Assembly: GCA_963719855.1 (NCBI GenBank)
Contig: CAVRDK010000003.1
Span: forward strand, 62,001 to 126,000
From: CAIQPV01 sp963719855
GTDB lineage: Bacteria; Pseudomonadota; Gammaproteobacteria; Burkholderiales; Gallionellaceae
Length of the DNA: 64,000 nucleotides
Direction of reading: 5' to 3'
A model generated the notes under the pieces. It saw only the letters and a program-made list of their open reading frames with translations. It did not search any database and had not been told where the DNA came from. Shown piece by piece: positions 1 through 8,379 of the stretch (position 1 is its first letter; each line of letters begins with the position of its first letter). The translations under genes were made by a program, and so were the position numbers.

Positions 1-54
1 GGCTACCACGCGCAAAGTAGGCTCGCGCTGCGGTAATTTAACGGGTTCATTCAT
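1..54 (-). CDS. Acyl-CoA thioesterase-like protein, N-terminus only (partial)
   Basis: A start codon at 54 on the minus strand follows an AAGGA ribosome site and opens 18 codons that run off the left edge. The visible residues (MNEPVKLPQREPTLRVVA) resemble the start of YciA-type hotdog acyl-CoA thioesterases, which begin with a short leader followed by LR-x-LAMPADTN. The diagnostic part lies outside the window, so the family call is tentative. The neighbouring acyl-CoA synthetase would fit an acyl-CoA role. A MITE separates the two genes. Confidence 0.4.
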   Translation of the reverse strand, partial: MNEPVKLPQREPTLRVVA

Positions 55-69
55 TATCAATGTCCTTTA

Positions 70-210
70 GGGTGCCTCTAAAAATTCAAGTTTCTAAGCT
101 AGGCAAGGCGCGAGCAAAAAACTGCGACGCTGCATATATATCATATGTAAGGAGCAATTTTTTGCGAGTAACGTAGTATGGCGACGAAAATTGGATTTTT
201 AGTGGTGCCC
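70..210. mobile_element. MITE-like element with imperfect terminal inverted repeats
   Basis: A 141-bp AT-rich block begins GGGTGCCTCTAAAAATTCAA and ends with the inverse of GGGCACCACTAAAAATCCAA; 15 of the 20 terminal positions match. It has no ORF and sits between two genes. Small non-autonomous elements with GGGCACC-type ends occur in betaproteobacteria, which fits. Its right end overlaps the 3' end of the acyl-CoA synthetase gene and supplies that gene's last codons and stop. Confidence 0.6.
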
Positions 211-2007
211 TTCATATAGGCGTGTGATTTCTCTTTCATAGTGCGCAAAAACACGGGCGCGCTTGAGTTTCAGGGTCGGCGTCTGCAAACCATTCTCGAT
301 GCTCCACGGTTCCGATAATAGCAATACCCGGCGCACTTTGGCATAGCCGGGAAATTCTTTGATTTGTTCCGCGATGCGTTGCAACACCTGCTGCTCGACG
401 CGAGTATCGTGCAGCGATTCCGGCATGTCTTCGCGCACACCCACCTGTTGCGCGAAGGCATGCCATTGCTCCAGATTTACCACCGCCAGCACAACCAGCG
501 CGGGTCGCCCCTCGCCAATCACCATCACTTGATCGAACAGATGGTCGCGCATAATGGCGTCTTCCATATCGGCAGGCGGTATCTTTTCGCCGTTGGACAT
601 GACGATGATTTCCTTCAATCGCCCGGTGATGGTGATGTGACCGCTGGCGTTAATATTTGCGGTATCGCCGGTATTCAGCCAGCCGTCTTTATCTATCATG
701 GCGGCGGTGGCCTCGGAATTCTTCCAGTATCCCAGCATGTTGCACGGCCCCTTCACCAGCAGCGCATTCTGTTCGCCGATACGCACTTTTATGCCTTCCA
801 GAGGCTGCCCCACAGTGGAGGGAAGATTATGTTCGACATGATTGACGCTCACCACCGGGCTGGTTTCGGTCATGCCATAGCCCTGCACCAGCGGCAGGCC
901 CAGCGCGATGAACAAGCGCGATACTTTGGGCGGCAAGGCCGCGCCACCGCTGATGGACAGGCGCAAGCGCCCGCCCAGTCTATCCATCACTTTGTCCGCT
1001 GCCAGATGTTTGAGCACAGGCCACAGCAATAATTTTGGAGTCCATGCCCCCCTCCCCTGCTGGTATTCGAAACGATCCCAACCGACGTCCACCGCGAGGG
1101 TGAACAGCTTGTGCTGTAGCGGCGTAACATTTTCCAGCTTGGCGTGAATGGCGTGGTAGATGCGCTCGTAAATGCGCGGCACGGCAATCAGGATGGTGGG
1201 GCGGATGATTTTCAGATCGTCTGCCAACAAAGGAACGGAACGCGCGTACGCCACCGTCGCCCCGGCCATCATGCTTATGTAATAACACGCCGTACGCTCA
1301 AAGGCGTGCGACAACGGCAGGAAGGACAGCATGCTGTCGTGCGTGCTGACCGGAAAAGTCAGCAGCCCGGCATAGGCGTTATAAACAATGTTGTGGTGAG
1401 ACAGCATAACGCCCTTGGGTTTTCCGGTAGTGCCGGAGGTATACATAATCGTGGCAAGTTCGTCGCGCTTGCGCTCACGTTCCGGTTGCAGCGCCGCCTG
1501 TGAAGGCAGCCATTCATCTGCATATTGCAAGCGCGGCTCGTCATTTTCAGACACTTTATCCAGGCTAATGAAACGCTGCACGCAACCCATTTGCCCGATC
1601 CCCGTGCGCAAGTTCTGCCACTGCTCATCCGTCTCGAACAACAAGACCTTCACTTGCGCATCGTTGACGATGTAGGTGATATTGTCGGGTCTGTCCACAA
1701 CATAGAGCGGCACCACCACCAGCCCCAGTGACATCGCTGCCTGCTCGAACATCACCCACTGCGGACAGTTGCGCAGCATGATCGCAACGCAGTCGCCCGC
1801 CGCCAATTTCTCCTGTAGCAGCGCCGCCTGCCAGCGCGCAACCTGTTCATGCATTTGCCCCCAGGTTAGCGACAACCATGCCTCCCGGTGCGTGTCAAAA
1901 TAACGGTAGGCAATGGCCTCTGGCGTACGCTTCACGCGCTCAATAAACAAACCATGCAGCGTGACAGCCTCTTCCGGCTTGATGTAGTGATTTATATTGT
2001 CCGGCAT
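199..2007 (-). CDS. Long-chain acyl-CoA synthetase (AMP-dependent)
   Basis: This 602-aa adenylate-forming enzyme would activate fatty acids to acyl-CoA with ATP in the cytoplasm or at the membrane. The P-loop-like motif YTSGTTGKPKGVMLSH is near residue 190. SFLPLSHAFER, the A5 motif GYGMTETSP (near 370) and the A7/A8 region WLNTGDTANI...GRLKEIIVMSNGEKIPP (near 445-475) are all present, so it looks active. Length is normal for bacterial FadD15/FAA1-like synthetases. The last residues (EGHH) and the TAA stop are encoded by the end of the neighbouring MITE, so the native C-terminus was slightly altered. The exact chain-length preference cannot be read from the sequence. Confidence 0.9.
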   Translation of the reverse strand: MPDNINHYIKPEEAVTLHGLFIERVKRTPEAIAYRYFDTHREAWLSLTWGQMHEQVARWQAALLQEKLAAGDCVAIMLRNCPQWVMFEQAAMSLGLVVVPLYVVDRPDNITYIVNDAQVKVLLFETDEQWQNLRTGIGQMGCVQRFISLDKVSENDEPRLQYADEWLPSQAALQPERERKRDELATIMYTSGTTGKPKGVMLSHHNIVYNAYAGLLTFPVSTHDSMLSFLPLSHAFERTACYYISMMAGATVAYARSVPLLADDLKIIRPTILIAVPRIYERIYHAIHAKLENVTPLQHKLFTLAVDVGWDRFEYQQGRGAWTPKLLLWPVLKHLAADKVMDRLGGRLRLSISGGAALPPKVSRLFIALGLPLVQGYGMTETSPVVSVNHVEHNLPSTVGQPLEGIKVRIGEQNALLVKGPCNMLGYWKNSEATAAMIDKDGWLNTGDTANINASGHITITGRLKEIIVMSNGEKIPPADMEDAIMRDHLFDQVMVIGEGRPALVVLAVVNLEQWHAFAQQVGVREDMPESLHDTRVEQQVLQRIAEQIKEFPGYAKVRRVLLLSEPWSIENGLQTPTLKLKRARVFAHYEREITRLYEGHH

Positions 2008-2532
2008 GGTTCATCCTCCAAATCTTAAATTCCCCTTCAACCCCGTTGCGGATGTTCAGAACGTCTACAAAATCCGGGGCTATTCACCCTGCGGATTTTT
2101 TGCGAGGATCGTTAGCTCTGCCGGTGAGACTTGAAAAGGTTATGCCATTACGGCGTTTAAGGTTTCCATGATGGAATCAAATTGTTCCGCGTCAGTTGAG
2201 AATATGGTCTCAGGACTCTTGAGTCAAGATAACCTCAGCGCCATGAACGCTAATCGACGTAGAAACTTTGGCTATTCTGGATTTTGTTTTTTTTATCCCC
2301 TTTTAGGGACTTTCCTCAGGCCGCCAGCTATGCGGGTGGTTGCTGACTCGACTCCGGTACATTTAAACCCGGATTGTCCATATGTGCGGCAGCGTACAGA
2401 TAACAACTTGTTTGATCTTGTAGATTCCGTTGGTTCCATTTGGAGCTTAGCCAAAACAGGCGTTTCTGGCCTGATGGACAATCCGGGTGGCATCCAATAT
2501 TCATCAACAACAAAAATCAAGGGAGACTCATC
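2008..2532. other. Intergenic region, no gene seen
   Basis: About 525 bp lie between the divergently oriented acyl-CoA synthetase and peptidase genes. Open frames here have no ribosome site and no protein-like composition. Promoters for both genes should lie here, but no convincing -35/-10 pair was identified. Confidence 0.4.
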
Positions 2533-3309
2533 ATGACCAGAATATCCAAAAACAAACACTGTTACGGCTGGCTGCCGGACGTGCCGGATCACCGCGACTT
2601 TCTGTATGCCGCGCCGGTAGTTCATATCGCAAAACTGCCTGCCAAGGTTGACCTTCGCCCTCATTGCTCGCCGGTTTACGATCAGGGCGCGCTCGGCAGT
2701 TGCACCGCCAACGCCATCGGAGGCGCCATGCAGTTCGAGCGCCACAAACAAAAGCTGAAACCTGACTTCGTCCCCTCGCGCCTGTTCATCTATTACAACG
2801 AGCGCGTCATGGAGAATTCCGTCGATTCGGATGCAGGCGCGCAAATCCGCGACGGGATCAAGAGTATCGCCAATCAGGGCGATTGTCCGGAAAAAGAATG
2901 GCCTTATGACATTGCAAAATTCACCAGCAAGCCCAATCAGGAATGCTATCTGGACGCAGTCAAATACAAGGCCGTGCAATATCAGCGCGTGCCGCAAATT
3001 CTCAATCAGATGAAAGGCTGCCTCGCCTCCGGCTATCCATTCGTATTTGGCTTCTCGGTTTACACCGAATTTGAAAGCGATACAGCGGCAAAAACCGGCG
3101 AAATATATATGCCCGGCCCCAAGGAAAGGCTTCTGGGCGGACACGCAGTGGTAGCCGTCGGCTATGACGACAGCACACAGCGCTTCATCGTACGCAACTC
3201 ATGGGGTGACTGGTGGGGAATCAAAGGCTACTTCACCACGCCTTATTCCTACCTTACCGATTCCAACCTCGCCGACGATTTCTGGACGATACGTCTGGAA
3301 TCAGCCTGA
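2533..3309 (+). CDS. Papain-like (C1) cysteine peptidase
   Basis: A 258-aa protein of the C1A papain fold. The oxyanion glutamine and catalytic cysteine are in YDQGALGSCTA (residues about 51-61), the catalytic histidine in GGHAVVAVGYD (about 206-216) and the asparagine in RNSWGDWWG (about 223-231). The start at 2533 is used because the homologous sequence (KHCYGWLPDVPDHRDF) begins right after it and GGGAGA precedes it; upstream in-frame codons lack similarity. There is no signal peptide and no long inhibitory propeptide, so it is probably cytoplasmic. It stands alone with no operon partner. The substrate is unknown. Confidence 0.88.
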   Translation: MTRISKNKHCYGWLPDVPDHRDFLYAAPVVHIAKLPAKVDLRPHCSPVYDQGALGSCTANAIGGAMQFERHKQKLKPDFVPSRLFIYYNERVMENSVDSDAGAQIRDGIKSIANQGDCPEKEWPYDIAKFTSKPNQECYLDAVKYKAVQYQRVPQILNQMKGCLASGYPFVFGFSVYTEFESDTAAKTGEIYMPGPKERLLGGHAVVAVGYDDSTQRFIVRNSWGDWWGIKGYFTTPYSYLTDSNLADDFWTIRLESA

Positions 3310-3401
3310 AGGAAATTTATTGCGGACAAAATAGGTAAGCGCGTCACTGCTGTGCATAAGCAGTTCGCGCCAGGTTCATGTGGAGAATCGCGTGAACGTG
3401 C

Positions 3402-3902
3402 TCAGTGTGTCCACCCCACGCGCAACAGGTTTTGTTCAGGGTTGTAATGAAACTCCAGTTCACCCCGATAGGCATGATGCAAAGCTTCGCCTATGCCCCG
3501 GGCGAGATGGATATCCGTAGTGGTCACCAGCGTTGTGCCATCTTTTTCTTCCACTTCCATGATGCGTTTGAGCGGGTGTTCTGCCCGCTCGTGCTGTTCG
3601 TGGTTGCGCACGAGATTCATGATTTCGTCGTTATGGGCATGAAAGAAATCGCCCTGCATGGTGAGGAATCCGGCAGGATAGTGGTCGTGGATACGATGGC
3701 AGGCAGGGCATGTTGCCTTATGTGCGTTTGCCGGAGCTTTGCACCACTGCCAGCGCCCTTCATGAAATACTGCACCACATTGCAAACAGACGGTCGGCTC
3801 CGGCAGTTTTCCCTTTGATTTGTAAGCATCGTGTACGTGCTCTTGCAACAGATGCTCGCTACGCACGGAATGAAAGCCCGGGGTAATGGCTGCATGGCCC
3901 AT
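3402..3902 (-). CDS. Zinc-ribbon protein of BCAM0308-like family
   Basis: A 166-aa cytoplasmic protein starting at MGHAAITPGF, with an AGGAG site seven bases upstream. It carries two CxxC pairs (CLQCGA near residue 39 and CPACHRIH near 66) that form a likely zinc ribbon, followed by an alpha/beta region (HLARGIGEALHHAYRGELEFHYN) at the C-terminus. Layout and spacing match the small BCAM0308-type proteins of betaproteobacteria, whose function is not established. It is co-directional with a DUF2934 gene 50 bp upstream, so the two may be co-transcribed. Confidence 0.7.
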   Translation of the reverse strand: MGHAAITPGFHSVRSEHLLQEHVHDAYKSKGKLPEPTVCLQCGAVFHEGRWQWCKAPANAHKATCPACHRIHDHYPAGFLTMQGDFFHAHNDEIMNLVRNHEQHERAEHPLKRIMEVEEKDGTTLVTTTDIHLARGIGEALHHAYRGELEFHYNPEQNLLRVGWTH

Positions 3903-3952
3903 GATATTTCTCCTCATGAAATAACTAAAATTTCATCACTGCCTGTTTTCAC

Positions 3953-4216
3953 TCAATCACAACTGGACTGGTTGTCGGGTTCTTCCCAGTTGTGCGGCAT
4001 ACTCTCTATTTCTGCCTCGGCCATCAGCCAGTCTTCCACCGGATCGCCCCCATCGAAGCCGCGCCCTAAAGCACGATAATAAGCTGCGTCTGAAATCATC
4101 CGATAACGATCTTCTCCACTACCTCTGCTTTTTCCGGATTGCGTGAGCGATTTCTTGCTGATCTTATGCGGCTTGGCATCAATTTTCTTGCTTGTTACTA
4201 TTGATTGTTGCTGCAT
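3953..4216 (-). CDS. DUF2934 family protein
   Basis: An 87-aa protein with a basic, disordered N-terminal half and the DUF2934 signature RYRMISDAAYYRALGRGFDG followed by GDPVEDWLMAEAEI. The family is small and common in proteobacteria, with unknown function. A good ribosome site (AGGAG, read on the minus strand) precedes the start. It lies immediately upstream of, and on the same strand as, the BCAM0308-like gene. Confidence 0.8.
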   Translation of the reverse strand: MQQQSIVTSKKIDAKPHKISKKSLTQSGKSRGSGEDRYRMISDAAYYRALGRGFDGGDPVEDWLMAEAEIESMPHNWEEPDNQSSCD

Positions 4217-4423
4217 GATTATTTCCTCCTGATTTTGAAGTTAACCGCCTGCAACACGGCGACATGACATGTGTGAACTGTGCGCTGACTCTAGCTGGTC
4301 TGAAAAAACATTCCAATACCCTATTCACGGTATTTATCAGCTACCTAATAATTAGGCAGTTACCTGTATTCCGTTACCTCTCAAAGCGTGTAAGATAACA
4401 CCATCTTTTTACGGGAAGAAACT

Positions 4424-4798
4424 ATGAACGAGAGTCGTCCCAAACATCTGGCATTGCATCACATCAGTTTTCCACTTTCAGCCATTGTGTCTATTCTGCA
4501 CCGCGTCAGCGGTGCGCTGTTGTTTCTGTCCCTGCCCTTGCTGTTGTGGACGCTGCAATACAGTTTGCGCTCCATTGAAACCTTCACCATGCTGGCCTGG
4601 ATGCTGCAACACACGGTCAGCAAATTATTCCTGCTGGTCATGCTGTGGGCACTTTTGCACCACTTTTGCGCGGGTATCCGCTATCTGGCAATAGACCTGG
4701 GTTACGGTGTGAAGCTGGCGCAGGCGCGCGCCAGCAGCAAGTGGGTTCTGGTGGTGAGTTTGACGCTGACGATTTTGATAGGAGCGCGGCTATGGTAA
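4424..4798 (+). CDS. sdhC: Succinate dehydrogenase cytochrome b556 subunit
   Basis: A 124-aa membrane anchor of complex II with three hydrophobic helices. It begins with HHISFPLSAIVSILHRVSG, the conserved quinone-site serine/arginine region, and the haem-ligand histidine lies in LLHHFCAGIRYLAIDLG (near residue 80). It is the first gene of sdhCDAB, with about 200 bp upstream for a promoter. It overlaps sdhD by seven bases, a sign of translational coupling. It holds haem b and ubiquinone together with SdhD in the inner membrane. Confidence 0.95.
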   Translation: MNESRPKHLALHHISFPLSAIVSILHRVSGALLFLSLPLLLWTLQYSLRSIETFTMLAWMLQHTVSKLFLLVMLWALLHHFCAGIRYLAIDLGYGVKLAQARASSKWVLVVSLTLTILIGARLW

Positions 4799-5139
4799 AT
4801 CGCATTGTCACCGGCGCGCATTATGGCCTGCACGACTGGCTGATGCAGCGTGTCACCGCTGTGGTGATGGCGGTTTATACGCTGTTCATGGCAAGCTGGC
4901 TGCTGCTGCATTCCAACGTCGATTACGATACCTGGACGGGATTGTTCGCCAGCAATGTGGTGCGCTCGTTTTCCTTGCTGTTCCTGCTGGCTGTGTTTGG
5001 TCACGCATGGATCGGCGTTCGCGACATTGTGATGGATTACATCAAGTGTGATGGGTTCCGCCTTGCCATTTACGTGATGGTGATATTGACGCTGATCTTG
5101 TATGCGATCTGGTCGGTGCAAATTTTGTGGGGATTCTGA
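4792..5139 (+). CDS. sdhD: Succinate dehydrogenase hydrophobic membrane anchor subunit
   Basis: A 115-aa protein with three transmembrane helices. It begins MVNRIVTGAHYGLHDWLMQRV, typical of SdhD, and carries FGHAWIGVRDIVMDYI, whose histidine region lies next to the haem/quinone pocket. The start at 4792 lies within the end of sdhC; a longer frame upstream is only the out-of-frame reading of sdhC. A 64-bp gap with a short palindrome separates it from sdhA. Confidence 0.94.
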   Translation: MVNRIVTGAHYGLHDWLMQRVTAVVMAVYTLFMASWLLLHSNVDYDTWTGLFASNVVRSFSLLFLLAVFGHAWIGVRDIVMDYIKCDGFRLAIYVMVILTLILYAIWSVQILWGF

Positions 5140-5143
5140 GTAT

Positions 5144-5169
5144 TGTAGGTCGGGTTTCACCCAACCTAC
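5144..5169. repeat. Short palindromic repeat between sdhD and sdhA
   Basis: GTAGGTCGGG-TTTC-ACCCAACCTAC forms a near-perfect hairpin in the sdhD-sdhA gap. It resembles the GTAGGTTGGG-type intergenic palindromes found in many proteobacteria. It could affect mRNA stability or the ratio of anchor to catalytic subunits; that is inference. Confidence 0.6.
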
Positions 5170-5203
5170 GCCAAACAGGTAATCTGGCATTAAGGGAAAT
5201 AAA

Positions 5204-6982
5204 ATGGCGGTAGTGAAGCGGACATTTGACGTGGTAGTGGTAGGTGCTGGCGGCGCGGGGATGCGCGCGGCTTTGGCTTTGTCGGAAGCTGGGCTGAAGG
5301 TGGCCGTGCTGTCCAAGGTGTTTCCCACGCGCTCGCATACGGTGGCGGCACAGGGCGGCATCGCGGCGTCGCTGGGCAATGTCACTGCAGATAGCTGGCA
5401 TTGGCATATGTACGATACGGTAAAAGGCTCGGACTACCTGGGCGATCAGGACGCCATCGAGTTCATGTGCCGCGCCGCACCGGAAGTGGTGTACGAACTG
5501 GAACATTTCGGCATGCCGTTTGACCGGACTGAGAGCGGCAAGATTTACCAGCGCCCATTCGGCGGACACATGCAGGACTACGGCAAGAACCCCGTGCAGC
5601 GCGCCTGCGCCGCCGCCGACCGTACCGGCCATGCCTTGCTGCACACGCTGTATCAGAAAAACGTGCAGGCCAACACCAATTTTTTCGTGGAATGGATGGC
5701 GCTGGATTTGATCCGCGACCAAGACGGTGACGTGCTCGGCGTAGTGGCGATGGAAATCGAAACCAGCGAGGTGATGATCCTGCAGGCGCGCGCCACACTG
5801 TTCGCCACCGGCGGGGCAGGACGCATCTTCCAGTCCAGCACCAACGCCTACATCAACACCGGCGACGGGCTAGGCATGGCGGCGCGTGTGGGGATTCCGC
5901 TGGAGGATATGGAATTCTTCCAGTTCCATCCCACCGGCGTGCATGGCGCTGGTGTGTTGATCACCGAAGGCGTGCGCGGAGAAGGCGGTTATCTCGTCAA
6001 TAAAGACGGTGAACGCTTCATGTCGCGCTATGCCCCCAATGCCAAAGATCTTGCCAGCCGCGATGTGGTATCGCGTGCCATGGCGACCGAGATCAAGGAA
6101 GGACGCGGCTGCGGCAAAGACGGAGATCATTTGCTGCTGAAACTGGATCACCTCGGTGAAGATGTAATTCGCCATCGTCTGCCCGGTATCCGCGAGATAT
6201 CCATCAAGTTCGCACATGTCGATCCGGCCAAAGCTCCCATTCCGGTGGTACCCACCGCGCATTACATGATGGGTGGCATCCCCACCAATTACCACGGCCA
6301 GGTGGTCGCACCTTATCACGGCGGGCCGGAAGAAATCGTGCAGGGTTTTTATGCGGTGGGCGAATGCGCCTGCGTATCGGTGCATGGCGCGAACCGGCTG
6401 GGCTGCAATTCACTGCTCGACCTGTTGGTGTTCGGGCGCGAAGCGGCGCGGCAAATCATCGAAGATTTGGAACACCATCCGCACCCAAAACTATTGCCGC
6501 GTGATGCGGCGGATCGCTCATTGGCGCGCCTCTCCAGGCTGGAAGAGCAAAAGGACGGCGTAAGCGTAGCCGAGACGGGCGAAGAAATGCGCAAAGTGAT
6601 GCAGGCACATTGCGGCGTGTTCCGCTTCCCCGACCTGCTCGCCGCAGGCGTGGAGAAAATTCACGAAGTGGCGGAGCGGGTCAAGCACACAAAAATCAAG
6701 GATCACAGCAAGGTGTTCAACACCGCGCGCGTGGAAGCGCTGGAGCTTGATAACCTCATCGAAGTGGCGCAAGCCACCATGACCGCCGCCGCCGCACGCC
6801 AAGAAAGCCGGGGCGGCCACGCGCGCGACGACTTTCCGAATCGCGATGACGATAACTGGCTGAAACACTCCTTGTATTTCAGCGAAGGGCACCATCTGGA
6901 TTACAAACCGGTGCGGCTGAAACCGCTCACGGTGGCATCGTTCCCGCTCAAGGCGCGGGTTTATTCAGCTCATAGCTTGTAG
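5204..6982 (+). CDS. sdhA: Succinate dehydrogenase flavoprotein subunit
   Basis: A 592-aa catalytic subunit oxidizing succinate to fumarate. The Rossmann motif VVVGAGGAGMRAALAL lies at residues 10-25. The covalent-FAD histidine is in RSHTVAAQGGI (near 46), the active-site region is FHPTGVHGAGVLITEG with RGEGG, and HGANRLGCNSLLDLLVFGR is near 390. The C-terminal helical domain ends RVYSAHSL. Length matches E. coli SdhA (588 aa). It works with SdhB and the SdhCD anchor; FAD attachment would be helped by SdhE, encoded downstream. Confidence 0.97.
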   Translation: MAVVKRTFDVVVVGAGGAGMRAALALSEAGLKVAVLSKVFPTRSHTVAAQGGIAASLGNVTADSWHWHMYDTVKGSDYLGDQDAIEFMCRAAPEVVYELEHFGMPFDRTESGKIYQRPFGGHMQDYGKNPVQRACAAADRTGHALLHTLYQKNVQANTNFFVEWMALDLIRDQDGDVLGVVAMEIETSEVMILQARATLFATGGAGRIFQSSTNAYINTGDGLGMAARVGIPLEDMEFFQFHPTGVHGAGVLITEGVRGEGGYLVNKDGERFMSRYAPNAKDLASRDVVSRAMATEIKEGRGCGKDGDHLLLKLDHLGEDVIRHRLPGIREISIKFAHVDPAKAPIPVVPTAHYMMGGIPTNYHGQVVAPYHGGPEEIVQGFYAVGECACVSVHGANRLGCNSLLDLLVFGREAARQIIEDLEHHPHPKLLPRDAADRSLARLSRLEEQKDGVSVAETGEEMRKVMQAHCGVFRFPDLLAAGVEKIHEVAERVKHTKIKDHSKVFNTARVEALELDNLIEVAQATMTAAAARQESRGGHARDDFPNRDDDNWLKHSLYFSEGHHLDYKPVRLKPLTVASFPLKARVYSAHSL

Positions 6983-7037
6983 CGGGTAGCCAACCCGTGT
7001 TTTGCTACAAGCTACAGGCTACAAGCTTAGGAAAAAC

Positions 7038-7733
7038 ATGAAATTCAGAATTTACCGCTACAACCCGGAAACCGATACCCAGCCTGCCATGCAGGACTAC
7101 GACCTGGATCTGGAGGCGGGTGACGCGATGTTGCTGGACGCACTGGTGATGCTCAAGGCGCAGGACGACAGTCTCGGTTTCCGCCGTTCCTGCCGCGAGG
7201 GCGTGTGCGGCTCGGATGCGATGAGCATCAACGGGCGCAATGGGCTGGCCTGCATCACGCCGTTGTCCACGCTCAAACAACCCATTCAACTGCGTCCGCT
7301 GCCGGGCCTGCCGGTGATACGCGACCTGATCGTGGACATGACGCAGTTTTTCAAACAGTACCATTCCATCAAACCCTATCTGGTCAATGATGACCCTCCG
7401 CCGGAAACCGAGCGCCTGCAATCGCCTGCCGAGCGCAAGGAACTGGACGGACTGTACGAGTGCATCCTGTGCGCGTGCTGCACCACATCCTGCCCGTCAT
7501 TCTGGTGGAACCCGGATAAGTTCGTCGGCCCCGCCGGATTGTTGCAAGCGTATCGCTTTATCGCCGACACTCGCGATCATGCCACCAGCGAACGGCTGGA
7601 CAATCTGGAAGACCCGTACCGGTTGTTCCGTTGCCACACCATCATGAATTGCGTGGAGGTGTGTCCAAAGGAATTAAATCCGACCGCAGCGATAGGGAAA
7701 ATAAAAGACTTGATGGTGAAGCGGGCGGTATAG
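7038..7733 (+). CDS. sdhB: Succinate dehydrogenase iron-sulfur subunit
   Basis: A 231-aa protein carrying electrons from FAD to ubiquinone. The [2Fe-2S] ligands are in CREGVCGSDAMSING, the [4Fe-4S] ligands in CILCACCTTSCP and the [3Fe-4S] cluster region is CHTIMNCVEVCPKELNP; all expected cysteines are visible. The ATG at 7038 begins MKFRIYRYNPE, the usual SdhB N-terminus. The 55-bp gap after sdhA contains partly repeated GCTACAAGCTACA motifs. Confidence 0.97.
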   Translation: MKFRIYRYNPETDTQPAMQDYDLDLEAGDAMLLDALVMLKAQDDSLGFRRSCREGVCGSDAMSINGRNGLACITPLSTLKQPIQLRPLPGLPVIRDLIVDMTQFFKQYHSIKPYLVNDDPPPETERLQSPAERKELDGLYECILCACCTTSCPSFWWNPDKFVGPAGLLQAYRFIADTRDHATSERLDNLEDPYRLFRCHTIMNCVEVCPKELNPTAAIGKIKDLMVKRAV

Positions 7734-7749
7734 AAATAATCGTAGGAGC

Positions 7750-7768
7750 GGGATAAGAGTTTTTCATA
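7750..7768. repeat. 19-bp direct repeat, left copy flanking RAYT 1
   Basis: GGGATAAGAGTTTTTCATA occurs here and again at 8293-8311, so the two copies bracket the transposase gene. Such a duplication could mark the event that brought the unit into the sdh operon. Confidence 0.7.
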
Positions 7769-7780
7769 TGGGAATGTTCC

Positions 7781-8248
7781 ATGAACGCACTCGCTAAACC
7801 GGGGAATGTGGCGTTACGCAGAGGGCGCGTATCACAGGCGCATGGTACATATCTGGTAACGACAGCCACGGTAAACCGCACCAGGCATTTCGAGAATTTT
7901 GCTGCGGGCTGCGTGGCATCGCGTTGCTTCGAGGATGTTGCGCTATTAGGTGATGCCAGAATGCTGGCTTGGGTGTTGATGCCCGACCATGTGCATTGGC
8001 TGATCCAGCTTGGCGAAGCGGATTTGTTGGGCGGTGTGGTGAATCGTCTCAAGTCTGCAAGTGCAAGATGTGCCAATCGGGCACTTGGCAGGACAGGAGC
8101 GCTTTGGATGCCAGCTTTTCATGACCATGCCTTGCGTGCGGATGAGAGCTTGCAGCTTGTTGCTCGTTATATAGTGGGTAATCCGTTGCGTGCGGGGTTG
8201 GTGGAGAATATCGGCGATTATCCATTCTGGAATACGGTATGGATTTAG
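7781..8248 (+). CDS. REP-associated tyrosine transposase (RAYT) 1
   Basis: A 155-aa Y1 HUH endonuclease of the TnpA-REP type. The HUH motif is in VLMPDHVHWLI (near residue 68) and the catalytic tyrosine region is RADESLQLVARYIVGNPLRAGLV near the C-terminus. Such proteins nick and join single-stranded DNA at REP palindromes and are usually domesticated, single-copy genes. It sits between sdhB and sdhE, splitting the usual operon. Matching REP palindromes lie just downstream and a 19-bp direct repeat flanks it. Confidence 0.9.
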   Translation: MNALAKPGNVALRRGRVSQAHGTYLVTTATVNRTRHFENFAAGCVASRCFEDVALLGDARMLAWVLMPDHVHWLIQLGEADLLGGVVNRLKSASARCANRALGRTGALWMPAFHDHALRADESLQLVARYIVGNPLRAGLVENIGDYPFWNTVWI

Positions 8249-8262
8249 GTCGCTGGCAGGAA

Positions 8263-8285
8263 TCGCGGGCATGGCCCGCTCCTAC
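8263..8285. repeat. REP palindrome, type A
   Basis: TCGCGGGCATGGCCCGCTCC plus TAC forms an imperfect hairpin with a GTAG tetranucleotide on the other strand, the classic REP signature. An inverted copy lies at 8338-8360. Both flank the 3' side of RAYT 1, the expected substrate arrangement (a BIME). Confidence 0.8.
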
Positions 8286-8292
8286 CGGTGCC

Positions 8293-8311
8293 GGGATAAG
8301 AGTTTTTCATA
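8293..8311. repeat. 19-bp direct repeat, right copy flanking RAYT 1
   Basis: Identical to 7750-7768 over 19 bases (GGGATAAGAGTTTTTCATA); it lies between the two REP palindromes. Confidence 0.7.
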
Positions 8312-8337
8312 CAATGCGGAGATTTACATATTTTGTG

Positions 8338-8360
8338 GTAGGAGCGGGCCATGCCCGCGA
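8338..8360. repeat. REP palindrome, type A (inverted copy)
   Basis: GTAGGAGCGGGCCATGCCCG plus CGA is the reverse complement of 8263-8285. It ends about 20 bp before the sdhE start, so it lies in the sdhE leader. Confidence 0.8.
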
Positions 8361-8379
8361 GGAATTAGCGGGAACGAGC

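Noticed and set aside
364..1032. A 222-aa plus-strand ORF
   Set aside because: Antisense to the acyl-CoA synthetase gene with histidine-rich, non-protein-like composition.
2168..2536. A 122-aa ORF before the peptidase
   Set aside because: No ribosome site or recognizable features, and it overlaps the peptidase leader region.
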